DNA of 64,000 nt from G965222535 sp965222535. GTDB taxonomy: Bacteria > Pseudomonadota > Gammaproteobacteria > HK1. The notes under the pieces were generated by a model. That model was not told where the DNA came from. It did not search any database and worked only from the letters and a program-made list of their open reading frames with translations. The stretch lies in contig OZ244957.1 in NCBI GenBank assembly GCA_965222535.1, positions 2,356,001 through 2,420,000 on the forward strand, read 5' to 3'. Shown one piece after another: positions 48,939 through 57,855 of the stretch. Each line of letters opens with the position of its first letter. The stretch's first letter is position 1. A program made the position numbers and the translations under genes.

Positions 48939-50285
48939 CTATTGACCGGCAACCGCCATCTCTTCTATCAGCACTGAGCCGGTGCGGATGTTGCCGCGCG
49001 TGTCGATGTCGTTGCTCACTCCTTGGATGCCAAAGAACATATCCGCTAGATTACCGGCCACGGTGATCTCTTCTACCGCATAAGCGATTTCGCCGCGCTC
49101 CACCCAATAGCCCGCGGCACCGCGGGAATAGTCGCCGGTGACAAGATTGACGCCCATCCCCATCAATTCAGTGATCAGCAGCCCGGTACCCATTTTCTGC
49201 ATCAACTGCGCCGCGCTCAGATCGTCGCTGTGCACCATCAAATTATGTACGCCACCGGCGTTAGCGGTGGTTTGCAGCCCTAAGCGCCGCGCCGAATAGC
49301 TGCCCAGCACATAGCGTTGCAGCACACCATCAACGATCAAAGCGCTGTTGCGCGTGGTCACGCCATCCTGATCGAAAGGCGCACTCCCAAGCGCCCCTGG
49401 CAGATGCGGCTGCTCGCTGATGTGCAGCCGCTCAGCCATCACCGGTTGACCGGCTTTGTCGAGCAGGAAACTGGTCTTGCGATACTGCGAAGCGCCGCTG
49501 ACCGCCGACACCAAGTGGCGGAACAGGCTGCGTGCCACCTCCGCCTGATAGATCACCGGGGTTTTGCAGGTTGGCAGTTGGCGTGCTTGTAGCCGCATCA
49601 CGGCGCGCCTCGCGGCCTCTTGACCAATCGACGAAAGCGATGCAAGGTTGGCCGCATTGCGGTTGCAGCTATAGGCGTAATCGCGCTGCATGCCGCTGTC
49701 GTCTACGGCGATAACGCTGCACGTGCAACTATGTACGGTACTGTTGTAGCCGCCGGCAAAGCCGTGGCTGTTGCCGTAAACGTAGGCGCTCTGACCGCGG
49801 TTAACGGAAGCGCCTTCGGAGTTGGTGATGCGCTGATCGTAATCACGTGCCGCCTGCTCAATGTGCAATGCCTTATCGATCGCCTGCTGCGGCTCTAAAG
49901 CCCACGGGTGGTGCAAATCAAGATCAGGGGTTGCGGTCGCCATCAGATCCGCATCGGCAAGCCCGGCGTAGCGATCCGCCGCTGTGTAGCGGGCGATGTT
50001 ACACGCCGCTGCAACGCTCTCCTTGATCGCTGTCATGGATAAATCGGTGGTACTGGCCGAGCCTTTGTTATGGCCAAAAAATACACTCACTCCAAGGCTT
50101 TTATCCTGCGGGTGCTCTATCGATTCCACCTGACCCATACGAACATTGATCGCCAAACCGCTGTCACTGCTCACGACAGCCTCCGCTGCTGTCGCCCCTT
50201 GCTGGCGTGCGTGATACAATAAATCCGCCACCACCTGCTGCTGAAACGCCAGATTCTGCCTGTCACCAAGTGCCGCGTTATCCAT
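48939..50285 (-). CDS. pmbA: Metalloprotease PmbA/TldE
   Basis: Partner of TldD in a heteromeric metalloprotease that trims unfolded peptides, matures microcin B17 and degrades CcdA. The 448 residues show the family features GQVESIEHPQDKSLGVSVFFG, NSHGFAGGYNSTVHSCTCSV, NSALIVDGVLQRYVLGSYSARRLG and VNLVTGDYSRGAAGYWVERGEI. TldD is not in the window. A strong AAGGAGG lies just before the ATG. It is convergent with the aminotransferase gene, leaving about 90 bases between them. Confidence 0.95.
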   Translation of the reverse strand: MDNAALGDRQNLAFQQQVVADLLYHARQQGATAAEAVVSSDSGLAINVRMGQVESIEHPQDKSLGVSVFFGHNKGSASTTDLSMTAIKESVAAACNIARYTAADRYAGLADADLMATATPDLDLHHPWALEPQQAIDKALHIEQAARDYDQRITNSEGASVNRGQSAYVYGNSHGFAGGYNSTVHSCTCSVIAVDDSGMQRDYAYSCNRNAANLASLSSIGQEAARRAVMRLQARQLPTCKTPVIYQAEVARSLFRHLVSAVSGASQYRKTSFLLDKAGQPVMAERLHISEQPHLPGALGSAPFDQDGVTTRNSALIVDGVLQRYVLGSYSARRLGLQTTANAGGVHNLMVHSDDLSAAQLMQKMGTGLLITELMGMGVNLVTGDYSRGAAGYWVERGEIAYAVEEITVAGNLADMFFGIQGVSNDIDTRGNIRTGSVLIEEMAVAGQ

Positions 50286-50859
50286 GTTGCCTCCTTAACT
50301 GTTTAGTATCCCGCCATGTACTCGCTCGTTGCTCTGCCTCCAGCGTCTCACGGGGCGCTTTGAGTCGCTGTTTACCGTGTTCAAAGCTCTCTACTCAACG
50401 CCCGCCTTAGGCTGAGGCGCTTGAACCAGCTAAGCCTAAAACCTTCAAGAAACTTTGCAAAGCTCCCATAGGCCAAGGGGCCAAGGGGCACCCTCATCTG
50501 TAACGTAAGCCGTTGCTTTATAATCATTTCCGCAATAGATAAGCCCCGCAGAGCGCTTCGAAGAATCCGCTTTGCTTAGTTTTTCGAGGCACCCTCATGG
50601 TATCATATTAGGGGAAGAGTATATTAATCAATGATTTACGATATTGCTCATAGCAACCTTTTTCCCAATCCCTCATCCTATTCATGGTTTTTCGAGGTTT
50701 CCAAAGGTTATAATGCCCGTAAGCATGCATCGTTGGTCATAACGCTATTGTTTGCCATCTCCACAGTGTGGAGGCCCTTATACGCACAGTATTAATCCCT
50801 GTGAGTGCTGTGCGTTCAATTAACCAGACAGGTCAACCTCAACGAGAGAGTGCTATAGC
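50286..50859. other. Divergent intergenic region between pmbA and rpsA
   Basis: 574 bases. Fragments of IS5-type ends (CAAAGCTCTC about 50383, GCAAAGCTCC about 50456) are followed by two dispersed-repeat copies (50485-50706). The rpsA promoter should lie in 50707-50859; GTTATAATGCCC near 50707 offers a -10-like TATAAT. The usual upstream neighbour cmk is absent. Confidence 0.6.
50485..50706 (+). repeat. Two dispersed CCTCGAAAA repeats joined
   Basis: The first copy runs from GGGGCACCCTCATCTGTAAC through AAGCCGTTGCTTTATAATCA, GCAATAGATAAGCCCC and an arm to TTTTTCGAGGCACC. The second, from about 50600, carries GAAGAGTATATTAATCAATG, ATTTACGATATTGCTCATAG and ends GGTTTTTCGAGGTTTCC, matching the copy at 15001-15126. 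Confidence 0.85.
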
Positions 50860-53160
50860 ATGGAGAGCTTTGCCGAACTGTTTGAAAGCAGTGGTGACAG
50901 TAAGAAGATGCGCCCTGGCGTCATTCTGGATGGCATAGTCGTTAACATCGTATCCAGTTACGTTATCGTTTATGCAGGATTAAAATCTGAATCCAATATA
51001 CCGATCGCGCAATTCCGCGATACAGAAGGAAACTTGACGATAGAAGTTGGTGACTCGGTTGAGGTTGCAGTTGATACCGTTGAGGATGGATTTGGCGCTA
51101 CCCGGCTATCCCGCGATCGAGCGAAACGTGAGCGGGCTTGGGAAAATCTGCGCCAAGCTTATGAAACCGGCTCAACTTTGAGAGGGCTTGTTAACAGTAA
51201 AATCAAAGGCGGGTTCACCGTTGACATTGACGACATCCGCGTCTTTCTTCCAGGCTCTTTGGTGGATGTGAGGCCGATTCGCGAGAGCACTCAGTTGGAA
51301 GGTAAAACGTTTGATTTTAAAGTGATCAAACTGGACCGACATCGCAGCAATGTGGTCGTATCGCGGCGTGCGGTGGTTGATGAACAGAATCTCGCTGAGC
51401 GCGATACACTGATGCAGAAACTGGTTGAGGGCGCAATACTACCGGGAGTCGTCAAAAACCTTACCGATTACGGTGCCTTCGTTGATCTCGGCGGCATTGA
51501 TGGGCTGCTACATATTACCGACATGGCGTGGAAGCGGGTGCGTAGCCCAGAGGAAGAGGTCAGCATCGGCGATCATATCGAAGTCATGGTGTTGAAATTC
51601 GATCGTGAGAAGAACCGCGTGTCGCTGGGGGTGAAGCAGATGGGCCAGGATCCGTGGATCGGCATATCAGAGCGTTTCCCTAAAAAAAGCAAAGTTAAGG
51701 GTGTGGTGACGAATATGGCCGACTACGGCTGTTTTGTGAAAATCGATGATTGCATTGAGGGCTTGGTGCATGTGTCGGAGATGAACTGGACAAGTAAAAG
51801 CATCCACCCCAGTAAGGTCGTGCAGCGCGGGGATGAGGTTGAGGTCATGGTGCTCGATATAGACGAACAGCGCCGCCGCATTTCCCTCGGACTCAAGCAG
51901 TGCCTGTCGAATCCATGGGAGACATTTGCCGCTGAATATAATAAAGGCGATCACATCTCAGGGAAGATTAAATCGATCACCGATTTTGGTCTGTTTGTCG
52001 GCTTGCCGGGTTCCATTGACGGCTTGGTGCATCTGTCTGATCTGTCATGGAATGCCTCCCCCGAATCCGCGATGCGTAATTACCACAAGGGCGACACCAT
52101 TGAAGCGATGGTGTTGTTGGTGGATGCGGAGCGTGAACGTATCTCGCTGGGGGTAAAGCAACTGGAAAAAGATGTCTTCTCTGATTTTGTCGCCCAGCAC
52201 GCTAAGGATTCCAATGTGTCTGGCGTGGTCAGCGAAATCAAGCCGCGCTATATCAGCGTCGATCTCGGTAACGTCGAGGGCCGTATCAAGATAACCGAGC
52301 TGTCCTCTCAGCAATCAGCGGATGATCCGCAGCAGGGCTCGCCTCAGGTCGGTGATACAATGACTGCCAAAATTATGCGCGTCGATCGTAAAGCACGAAT
52401 CATTACGCTATCGATCAAAGCACTCGAATCGGAAGAGGAAGTACGGGTGCTCAGTAGGTATTCGGCAAGCGAACTGGAGCACGATAATAAAATCGGTGAT
52501 ATCATCAAACACCAAAAAGGGCGTGTTGACGCTGACGTCAGGATGACAGCCACCGCGCCTGACGCTTCAGACCTTGCAGCAGAGCCGCAACCCGATGCTG
52601 AGGCTGAGGCCGTCGCCCCTGCTGTGCAACCCGATGCTGAGGCTGAGGCCGTCGCCCCTGCTGTGCAACCCGATGCTGAGGCTGAGGCCGTCGCCCCTGC
52701 TGTGCAACCCGATGCTGAGGCTGAGGCCGTCGCCCCTGCTGTGCACCCCGATGCTGAGGCTGAGGCCGTCGCCCCTGCTGTGCACCCCGATGCTGAGGCT
52801 GAGGCCGTCGCCCCTGCTGTGCAACCCGATGCTGAGGCTGAGGCCGTCGCCCCTGCTGTGCAACCCGATGCTGAGGCTGAGGCCGTCGCCCCTGCTGCGC
52901 ACCCCGATGCTGAGGCTGAGGCCGTCGCCCCTGCTGTGCACCCCGATGCTGAGGCTGAGGCCGTCGCACCTGCTGTGCAACCCGATGCTGTGGCTGAGGC
53001 CGTCGCACCTGCTGTGCAACCCGATGCTGAGGCTGAGGCCGTCGCACCTGCTGCGCAACCCGATGCTGTGGCTGAGGCCGTCGCACCTGCTGCGCAACCC
53101 GATGCTGTGGCTGAGACCGTCGCACCTGCGCCAGATTCGGATACCAAAGTGCAGCAGTAA
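50860..53160 (+). CDS. rpsA: 30S ribosomal protein S1 with a long repeated C-terminal tail
   Basis: mRNA-binding ribosomal protein that helps initiate translation. Residues 1 to about 570 follow E. coli S1: six OB-fold S1 domains with VKNLTDYGAFVDLGGIDGLLH, ITDMAWKRVRSPEEEV, KIKSITDFGLFVGLPG and ERISLGVKQLEKD. The protein is 766 residues, about 200 longer than usual. The excess is about fourteen copies of a 13-residue acidic Ala/Pro unit, PDAEAEAVAPAVQ, encoded by 39-bp repeats. cmk is not upstream, but ihfB follows as in most gammaproteobacteria. The leader is full of dispersed repeats. Confidence 0.96.
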   Translation: MESFAELFESSGDSKKMRPGVILDGIVVNIVSSYVIVYAGLKSESNIPIAQFRDTEGNLTIEVGDSVEVAVDTVEDGFGATRLSRDRAKRERAWENLRQAYETGSTLRGLVNSKIKGGFTVDIDDIRVFLPGSLVDVRPIRESTQLEGKTFDFKVIKLDRHRSNVVVSRRAVVDEQNLAERDTLMQKLVEGAILPGVVKNLTDYGAFVDLGGIDGLLHITDMAWKRVRSPEEEVSIGDHIEVMVLKFDREKNRVSLGVKQMGQDPWIGISERFPKKSKVKGVVTNMADYGCFVKIDDCIEGLVHVSEMNWTSKSIHPSKVVQRGDEVEVMVLDIDEQRRRISLGLKQCLSNPWETFAAEYNKGDHISGKIKSITDFGLFVGLPGSIDGLVHLSDLSWNASPESAMRNYHKGDTIEAMVLLVDAERERISLGVKQLEKDVFSDFVAQHAKDSNVSGVVSEIKPRYISVDLGNVEGRIKITELSSQQSADDPQQGSPQVGDTMTAKIMRVDRKARIITLSIKALESEEEVRVLSRYSASELEHDNKIGDIIKHQKGRVDADVRMTATAPDASDLAAEPQPDAEAEAVAPAVQPDAEAEAVAPAVQPDAEAEAVAPAVQPDAEAEAVAPAVHPDAEAEAVAPAVHPDAEAEAVAPAVQPDAEAEAVAPAVQPDAEAEAVAPAAHPDAEAEAVAPAVHPDAEAEAVAPAVQPDAVAEAVAPAVQPDAEAEAVAPAAQPDAVAEAVAPAAQPDAVAETVAPAPDSDTKVQQ
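52591..53136 (+). repeat. In-frame 39-bp tandem repeat in rpsA
   Basis: About fourteen copies of a unit starting CCCGATGCTGAGGCTGAGGC and continuing CGTCGCCCCTGCTGTGCAA. Later units change Glu to Val or Val to Ala codons, so recent and older copies can be told apart. All six frames stay open across it, which creates several long false ORFs. Confidence 0.96.
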
Positions 53161-53242
53161 TAACGCTAAGCCTTGAGTGCCCAACGGGGACATCGAAAAG
53201 CAATGATTGACGAGTCGACTGCTGAACGTATAAGAATACCCT

Positions 53243-53397
53243 TAGGGACATCGAAAAACTGGGGGTTTGGGGGAAAGGAAGGGTTATTTTATTTTTAACT
53301 AGGAGTGCCTGCGGCGCGCCGTTCGCTGGCCTCTCGATCCGCTCAACGGCACCACGAAATGATTGTTGAAAGGGGCATTTACCCAATCAAGCCCCTC
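53243..53397 (+). repeat. Long-form dispersed repeat, copy 2
   Basis: Lies between rpsA and ihfB. AGGGACATCGAAAAACTGGG, GTTATTTTATTTTTAACTAG, GAGTGCCTGCGGCGCGCCGT, TCGCTGGCCTCTCGATCCG, CACGAAATGATTGTTGAAAG and CCCAATCAAGCCCC correspond block by block to copy 1 at 10006-10188. Confidence 0.87.
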
Positions 53398-53452
53398 GTT
53401 ATTCATCAACACATCCGCTGCTTCGCTAACCTTACAGCTTAAAAATTAAACC

Positions 53453-53740
53453 ATGACAAAGTCCGAATTGATCCAGACGATCCATAAAAAACAGCCCCAC
53501 CTACTGTATCAAGACACCCGTGCAGCGGTGAACTTTATCTTGGAATTAATGGCTGGCGCGCTGGTTGAAAAACAGCGCATTGAGATCCGTGGTTTCGGTA
53601 GTTTTTCTCTGCGTTACCATGCACAGCGATTGGGTCGCAACCCCAGAAACGGGACGGTAGTTCCATTAATGGACCGCTATTTGCCCCGTTTCAGACCGGG
53701 TAAAGCATTGCGCTTGCGCACCAATAAAAACGCAACCTGA
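53453..53740 (+). CDS. ihfB: Integration host factor subunit beta
   Basis: DNA-bending HU-family protein; with IHF-alpha it shapes promoters, origins and recombination sites. The 95 residues carry the family pattern MTKSELIQTI, IEIRGFGSFSLRYHAQRLGR and NPRNGTVVPL with the intercalating Pro in the beta arm. It follows rpsA, the conserved order, but a dispersed repeat sits between them. It is convergent with the antiporter gene. Confidence 0.95.
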   Translation: MTKSELIQTIHKKQPHLLYQDTRAAVNFILELMAGALVEKQRIEIRGFGSFSLRYHAQRLGRNPRNGTVVPLMDRYLPRFRPGKALRLRTNKNAT

Positions 53741-53800
53741 AAAGCGCACGCTACAAAAGGTTCCGACTCAAGCATTACCGACAACGGTGGTGTACTGCTT

Positions 53801-55477
53801 TCAACCATCGTTGATGGCAGTGTTTGATCGGATAGCGGTTGTCGCTTGGGGGTCCAATTCAGGGTGCAGTGCATGCCATATTTTGTCAGCGAAACCGACA
53901 CCGGCTTGCGAATAGTAGTTATAAGTTATTGCGCAGCCAAGCTGCTTAATTTGCTCCTCTTCTTCAACAAACAGGTTGGTCGCACCCAATAATCCTTGAT
54001 AACCGTTGTCACGAATGCCCTTGATCGCCAATTCCTTGGCTTCCATATCCGGCATGGTCAGTAGCATTGCACGCAAGCCGCTGAGATCCAGGGTTTTCCA
54101 CAAATAGGGATCCTCGGCATCCGCATATAGCACCCGTCTCCCTTGCTGCCGATGGTCGTGTACTTTTCCCTGATCAGCGTCCAAACCGATAACATTCTCC
54201 CCACGCTGTTTCAGGCAATCGTAAGCGCTGGCACCGACCCGGCCCATACCAAAAACAGCAATATTGGCTATCCCCAGCGACATCGGCTCATCATCAGGGT
54301 GGATACGATGACGGCCGACAGCAGGTGGGCTGCGCTCAAAGTTGTTGAGCGTCATCGCGAAACGAGCATAAATCCCATGGGCGGCATTGTTCAACGATGC
54401 CGAAACAACGAACGACAGGGCTATCGTGATCGCCAGAATGGTGACCCATTTTTCTGGCGCTAACCCCATCATGACGGTCGCTTGGATGACGATCAAGCCG
54501 AACTCGCTGTAGTTGGTAAGCGCGATCCCAGCCAACAGGCTACTGCGCGCGCGCAGCTTGCAGGCAATCAGTAGTACATGGAATAGCACCGCTTTGAACG
54601 GCAATAACAGCAGCAGCAGCGCAGAGAACAGGAATATCTCTGTCGTTGGCGCTGCTGTTATGCCGATCATCAAAAAGAAGCCCACGAGAAATATTTCCCG
54701 CAGCGTCCATAAGGCTCTGAATAGCTCGCTGGATTTTTGTGAGCTTGCACACAAGCAGCCGAGCACCAAGGCACCAAGTTCTTCGCTGAATCCAACCACT
54801 TCAAACAGCACCCCGCCGAGAAATGCACAGCTGATCCCAAACAGCAGCAGCAGCTCGTTATGCCCAGCAATATCCAGCAATCGGTGCAGCAGCTTGCGCA
54901 GCGGCACCAAAGCCAACAGCAGCAGCGCCCACAATGATGGCATATGCCCTTGAGTGGCACTGAGCAAGGCGATTGCGACCAAGTCCTGTACGATCAATAT
55001 ACCGATGGCGATGCGCCCATGAAACGCGCCTAGCTCGTTCTTTTCATCCAGCGATTTAGCGGCTACTACGGTGCTGGAGAAACTCAGCGCGCAGGCGATT
55101 AGTCCCGCTACCATCCACGAGAAGGCGAAAATGAAATGGAACATCAGCGCTGATACGGCGCTGAAGATCAGTATATGACCAAGACCGGCTGACCAGATAT
55201 CGAAGCGCGCAATGTTCTGCAAGCGGATCCTCAATCCAATCGTGAATAGCATCAGCAATACGCCGATATGGGCGATCTGAGAAAGACCTTGTGGATCGCC
55301 ATATCCGAGCAGATTCAAACCAAACCCTGCGACCAGAAAGCCGACCAGAGGCGGTAGGTTGATCATCTTGGCGATGAGCCCAAAGACAAACGCAAAAGCG
55401 ATATAGAGGCCGGTGTTACCGATTAGCCTAGCTATCTCGTTAAACCCGACAATGATAGAGGTGTGCAGCTCTGGCAT
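53801..55477 (-). CDS. Kef-type cation:proton antiporter with TrkA-N domain
   Basis: CPA2-family membrane antiporter of about 558 residues. The N-terminal part has 11-13 hydrophobic segments, with LPPLVGFLVAGFGLNLLGYG, LIACALSFSSTVVAAKSLDEK and FHGRIAIGILIVQDLVAIAL typical of KefB/KefC and YbaL proteins. The C-terminal part is a Rossmann nucleotide-binding (TrkA-N/RCK) domain, NIAVFGMGRVGASAYD. It probably exchanges K+ or Na+ for H+. YbaL-type and Kef-type members are hard to tell apart here. The start MPELHTSIIVGFNEIARLIG at 55477 fits; the ORF is open 30 codons earlier into a repeat. Confidence 0.9.
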   Translation of the reverse strand: MPELHTSIIVGFNEIARLIGNTGLYIAFAFVFGLIAKMINLPPLVGFLVAGFGLNLLGYGDPQGLSQIAHIGVLLMLFTIGLRIRLQNIARFDIWSAGLGHILIFSAVSALMFHFIFAFSWMVAGLIACALSFSSTVVAAKSLDEKNELGAFHGRIAIGILIVQDLVAIALLSATQGHMPSLWALLLLALVPLRKLLHRLLDIAGHNELLLLFGISCAFLGGVLFEVVGFSEELGALVLGCLCASSQKSSELFRALWTLREIFLVGFFLMIGITAAPTTEIFLFSALLLLLLPFKAVLFHVLLIACKLRARSSLLAGIALTNYSEFGLIVIQATVMMGLAPEKWVTILAITIALSFVVSASLNNAAHGIYARFAMTLNNFERSPPAVGRHRIHPDDEPMSLGIANIAVFGMGRVGASAYDCLKQRGENVIGLDADQGKVHDHRQQGRRVLYADAEDPYLWKTLDLSGLRAMLLTMPDMEAKELAIKGIRDNGYQGLLGATNLFVEEEEQIKQLGCAITYNYYSQAGVGFADKIWHALHPELDPQATTAIRSNTAINDG

Positions 55478-55514
55478 CTCAGTGTTCCCACAGCATCGTG
55501 CTGTTATAGCCTTA

Positions 55515-55575
55515 GGGTGCCTTGAAAAATCCTGAACGGGATGGGCATCCCTCCCCCCAATAGACAAGTCCCGAA
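55515..55575 (+). repeat. Dispersed CCTCGAAAA repeat, short copy
   Basis: GGGTGCCTTGAAAAATCCTG, AACGGGATGGG, then CCCCCCAATAGACAAGTCCC. The centre is deleted. It sits in the leader of the antiporter gene. Confidence 0.8.
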
Positions 55576-55595
55576 CACCATGGCATGGTTTTCGA

Positions 55596-56027
55596 TTATC
55601 GGGCGGTCAGTTGTCGTGCGCGCTCGTAGAATGCATCAAGCATGCGTTTGCTGCTGTTGACAATGACAGGGGAGATGCGCCGCAGGATAAAGCCTTCTAA
55701 CTCAAATTCAAGATCAAACGATATCCGACATTGCTCTGATCCAGTAGCAATAAAACGCCAACTGCCATGAAGTTCATGAAACGGCCCATCCACCAGTGAT
55801 AGGTCAATGCGATCGCTGCCGATGATGCGATTGCGGGTGGTGAAAGATTCATGGAAAAGCCCGTACCCAACGAACAAGGTGGCTTCCACCTCATCCTTTT
55901 GGTGCCAGTGGACAATCGCCTTTCGGCACCATGGCAGGAACGCTGGATAGTGCTCTATGTCATTGGCGATCGCAAACATCAACGCCATTGGATAGGGGAT
56001 CAGTTGATTGCAGTGGATAGACGGCAT
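55596..56027 (-). CDS. ratA: RatA-family START/COQ10-domain protein
   Basis: 143 residues of the polyketide-cyclase/START fold. The family includes E. coli RatA, named as a ribosome-association toxin, and the Coq10 ubiquinone chaperones. ANDIEHYPAFLPWCRKAIVH, TTRNRIIGSDRIDLSLVDGP and FELEGFILRRISPVIVNSSK are typical. The usual neighbours rnfH and smpB are not seen. Whether it acts on ribosomes or in quinone handling is not decided by sequence. Confidence 0.92.
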   Translation of the reverse strand: MPSIHCNQLIPYPMALMFAIANDIEHYPAFLPWCRKAIVHWHQKDEVEATLFVGYGLFHESFTTRNRIIGSDRIDLSLVDGPFHELHGSWRFIATGSEQCRISFDLEFELEGFILRRISPVIVNSSKRMLDAFYERARQLTAR

Positions 56028-56341
56028 GATACGACGGTTTGCTGCCAGTCAAAGGGGCGGGCTGCTTTGGGGATCATCATAGCGATAAGCAGAGCACCAA
56101 GGAAGCGCCAATCTTGAAGGCACCGAGGAGTTGGCTGGTTACGCTGGTGTGAGCGGCAAGTTGTGGGTGCGCCAAGCGCGCAAGGTAGGCTGATTCCCTC
56201 CCTCTGCCAACACGCCATCGATCTCGATCGCCCATAGGGGCTTGTCTATTGATGGAATGGTTATAAATTAACGGCTTAGGTTACAGGCAATCATGCCCCT
56301 TTTCCCCCAATCCCCATCCCGCTTTGGTTTTTCGAGGTGCC
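56028..56341. other. Intergenic region between ratA and the rhomboid gene
   Basis: 314 bases. A dispersed repeat fills 56236-56346; nothing is recognised before it. Confidence 0.6.
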
Positions 56342-56346
56342 CTATT
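56236..56346 (-). repeat. Dispersed CCTCGAAAA repeat, inverted copy
   Basis: AGGGGCTTGTCTATTGATGG, AATGGTTATAAATTAACGGC, TTAGGTTACAGGCAATCATG, CCCCATCCCGCTTTGG, TTTTTCGAGGTGCCC. The last bases overlap the stop of the rhomboid gene, so it also forms that gene's 3' end. Confidence 0.88.
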
Positions 56347-57316
56347 GGGACCGTGGAACGATGAAGTCCTTTGCGAAGCAAAGCGCTTCGTAAAAGCACC
56401 AAGTGCAGAGGGCGAGCGAGGCCCAACCCAAGTAGCCCCCAATCTTCGCGCGACTCCGTAGACGTCTGACTTTCTCGTGAGGAAGCAGCCAGCCCAGAGC
56501 TAGACCAGAGATGAAGCCGCCACCGTGCGCCCAGTTGTCGAAGCCCGTCACAAAGCTGAGGAGGAAGCCAAAGCCTGCCCACATGCTGAGCTGCCGAAGG
56601 ATGGCTTCGTTCAGGAGACGGTGCCGGTATGCTTGAGCAATCCCTACTCCGAGCAGCCCGAACAAGGCTCCTGAAGCACCGGTACTGAGCTTTGGAGTCC
56701 CATACCAGCTTGCTGTGGCACCAGCGACACCGGTTACAACCCAGAGGAAGAAGAACCAGCCTCGGCCATAAATGTTCTCGACCATCGGTCCGAGAACGGT
56801 CAGCACATACATGTTCATCGCTAGGTGGAAAACCCCGCCGTGAAGAAACACCGGCATCACCAAGCGCCACCAATGCCCGGCTCCCATCACCCAAGGCTCG
56901 TACATCGCGCCCATGAGGATCAGAGCCTCACTCTGTCCCTGCATGAAGTACTTGCCGGTGTCGAATCCTTGGAGGGACTGGAAGCCCAGCAGTGGGACTG
57001 CAAACAGGAGCACGCAGGCGACGATGATCCAGTTGCTGATCGTTAAGTTGAGCGACAGCATCTCCGCCACAGGTCGGGCGGCCTTGCGAGCGCCCGTCTG
57101 CGCAATCTTCACTAGGCGACCACATACAACGCAGAGTTGCCCTGCTCTTCGAAGTGCTTGCTCTTTTGGAGCTTGTCTCAAGAAGAAAGCCCGAACGGCT
57201 GCCCAGAACCCCTGCCTAGCTCCGCAATGCGAGCACTTGCTCTCTTGGTAAGGCACCCGCTTTCGACAGGTCGGGCACTTTTTGTAGTGACTCGTCACGA
57301 ATGGAGTTATAGCCAA
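56342..57316 (-). CDS. Rhomboid-family intramembrane serine protease with N-terminal zinc ribbon
   Basis: 324 residues. The N-terminus has CxxC pairs at Cys14/17, Cys28/31 and Cys62/65, zinc-ribbon-like. Membrane segments begin near residue 93. The rhomboid core shows HLAMNMY (His164, Asn168), the catalytic Ser215 in STGASGALFG and His264 in WAHGGGFISGLALG, so the Ser-His dyad is intact. It would cut transmembrane substrates inside the inner membrane. The start appears to be TTG 57316 without a ribosome site; a GTG at residue 7 is an alternative. The zinc-ribbon form is less common than the plain GlpG type, and the gene's context is only repeats, so acquisition by transfer is possible. Confidence 0.9.
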   Translation of the reverse strand: MAITPFVTSHYKKCPTCRKRVPYQESKCSHCGARQGFWAAVRAFFLRQAPKEQALRRAGQLCVVCGRLVKIAQTGARKAARPVAEMLSLNLTISNWIIVACVLLFAVPLLGFQSLQGFDTGKYFMQGQSEALILMGAMYEPWVMGAGHWWRLVMPVFLHGGVFHLAMNMYVLTVLGPMVENIYGRGWFFFLWVVTGVAGATASWYGTPKLSTGASGALFGLLGVGIAQAYRHRLLNEAILRQLSMWAGFGFLLSFVTGFDNWAHGGGFISGLALGWLLPHEKVRRLRSRAKIGGYLGWASLALCTWCFYEALCFAKDFIVPRSQ

Positions 57317-57855
57317 TTGGCGAGAGATCAGGATCCTAGCCCGCTGTTCAGTCGTCTATTGGGCTTCCTGTTGCGCTTGCACCACCACTCCATCATGCCG
57401 TTCAAAGCGCAACCGGGTTTGTCCTTCATCCTCGGGTAGGCCTGAGTGCAAGGGCAAGCCTTTTGCCGCTATGCCAGAGCCTTTGTTCCCAGCTCTGCGT
57501 CCGCTGGTTGTCGCTTCGCTGCCGATAGGGCATCTCGAAAAACCAGATAAGCTAGCTTTCCGAGGTGCCCTGCGGGGTTTGTCTATTGGGGTAAGGAGTA
57601 TAAATCAACGGTTCACGTCACAGGTGATCATGCCCCTTTCCTCAACCCCCTCCCATCCCGCTGTGGTCTTTCGAGGCTCCCGATAGATAAAGGGTAGCAT
57701 CGAGTGCAGCTACCCTTGGTTTGGGCGAAGTCATCGTTCAAAGGACAACAGGATGGGCGTGCCTGCGCACTGGCTGACAACGCGGTGGTGGCCAGGATGA
57801 GAGAGGCAACAACAGCAAGCGGCTGACTGGCAGGCGTGCGGTATGCCGCCGTAGA
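57317..57855. other. Intergenic region between sdhA and the rhomboid gene, where sdhB would be expected
   Basis: 539 bases. A dispersed repeat occupies 57528-57681. I checked for iron-sulfur-cluster cysteine motifs of SdhB downstream of sdhA and found none. Confidence 0.65.
57528..57681 (-). repeat. Dispersed CCTCGAAAA repeat with hairpin arm, inverted copy
   Basis: The arm GGGCATCTCGAAAAACCAGA / GCTAGCTTTCCGAGGTGCCC comes first, then GCGGGGTTTGTCTATTGGGG, TATAAATCAACGG, TTCACGTCACAGGTGATCAT, CCCATCCCGCTGTGG and CTTTCGAGGCTCCC. It is a complete copy in opposite orientation to 25757-25905. Confidence 0.9.

Noticed and set aside
52344..53386. Several long frames (200-282 codons) on both strands across the rpsA tail
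   Set aside because: They come from the 39-bp repeat, which is open in all frames; only the rpsA frame has a conserved protein in front of it.
57317..57855. Hidden or broken sdhB after sdhA
   Set aside because: No cysteine-rich iron-sulfur motifs in any minus-strand frame.
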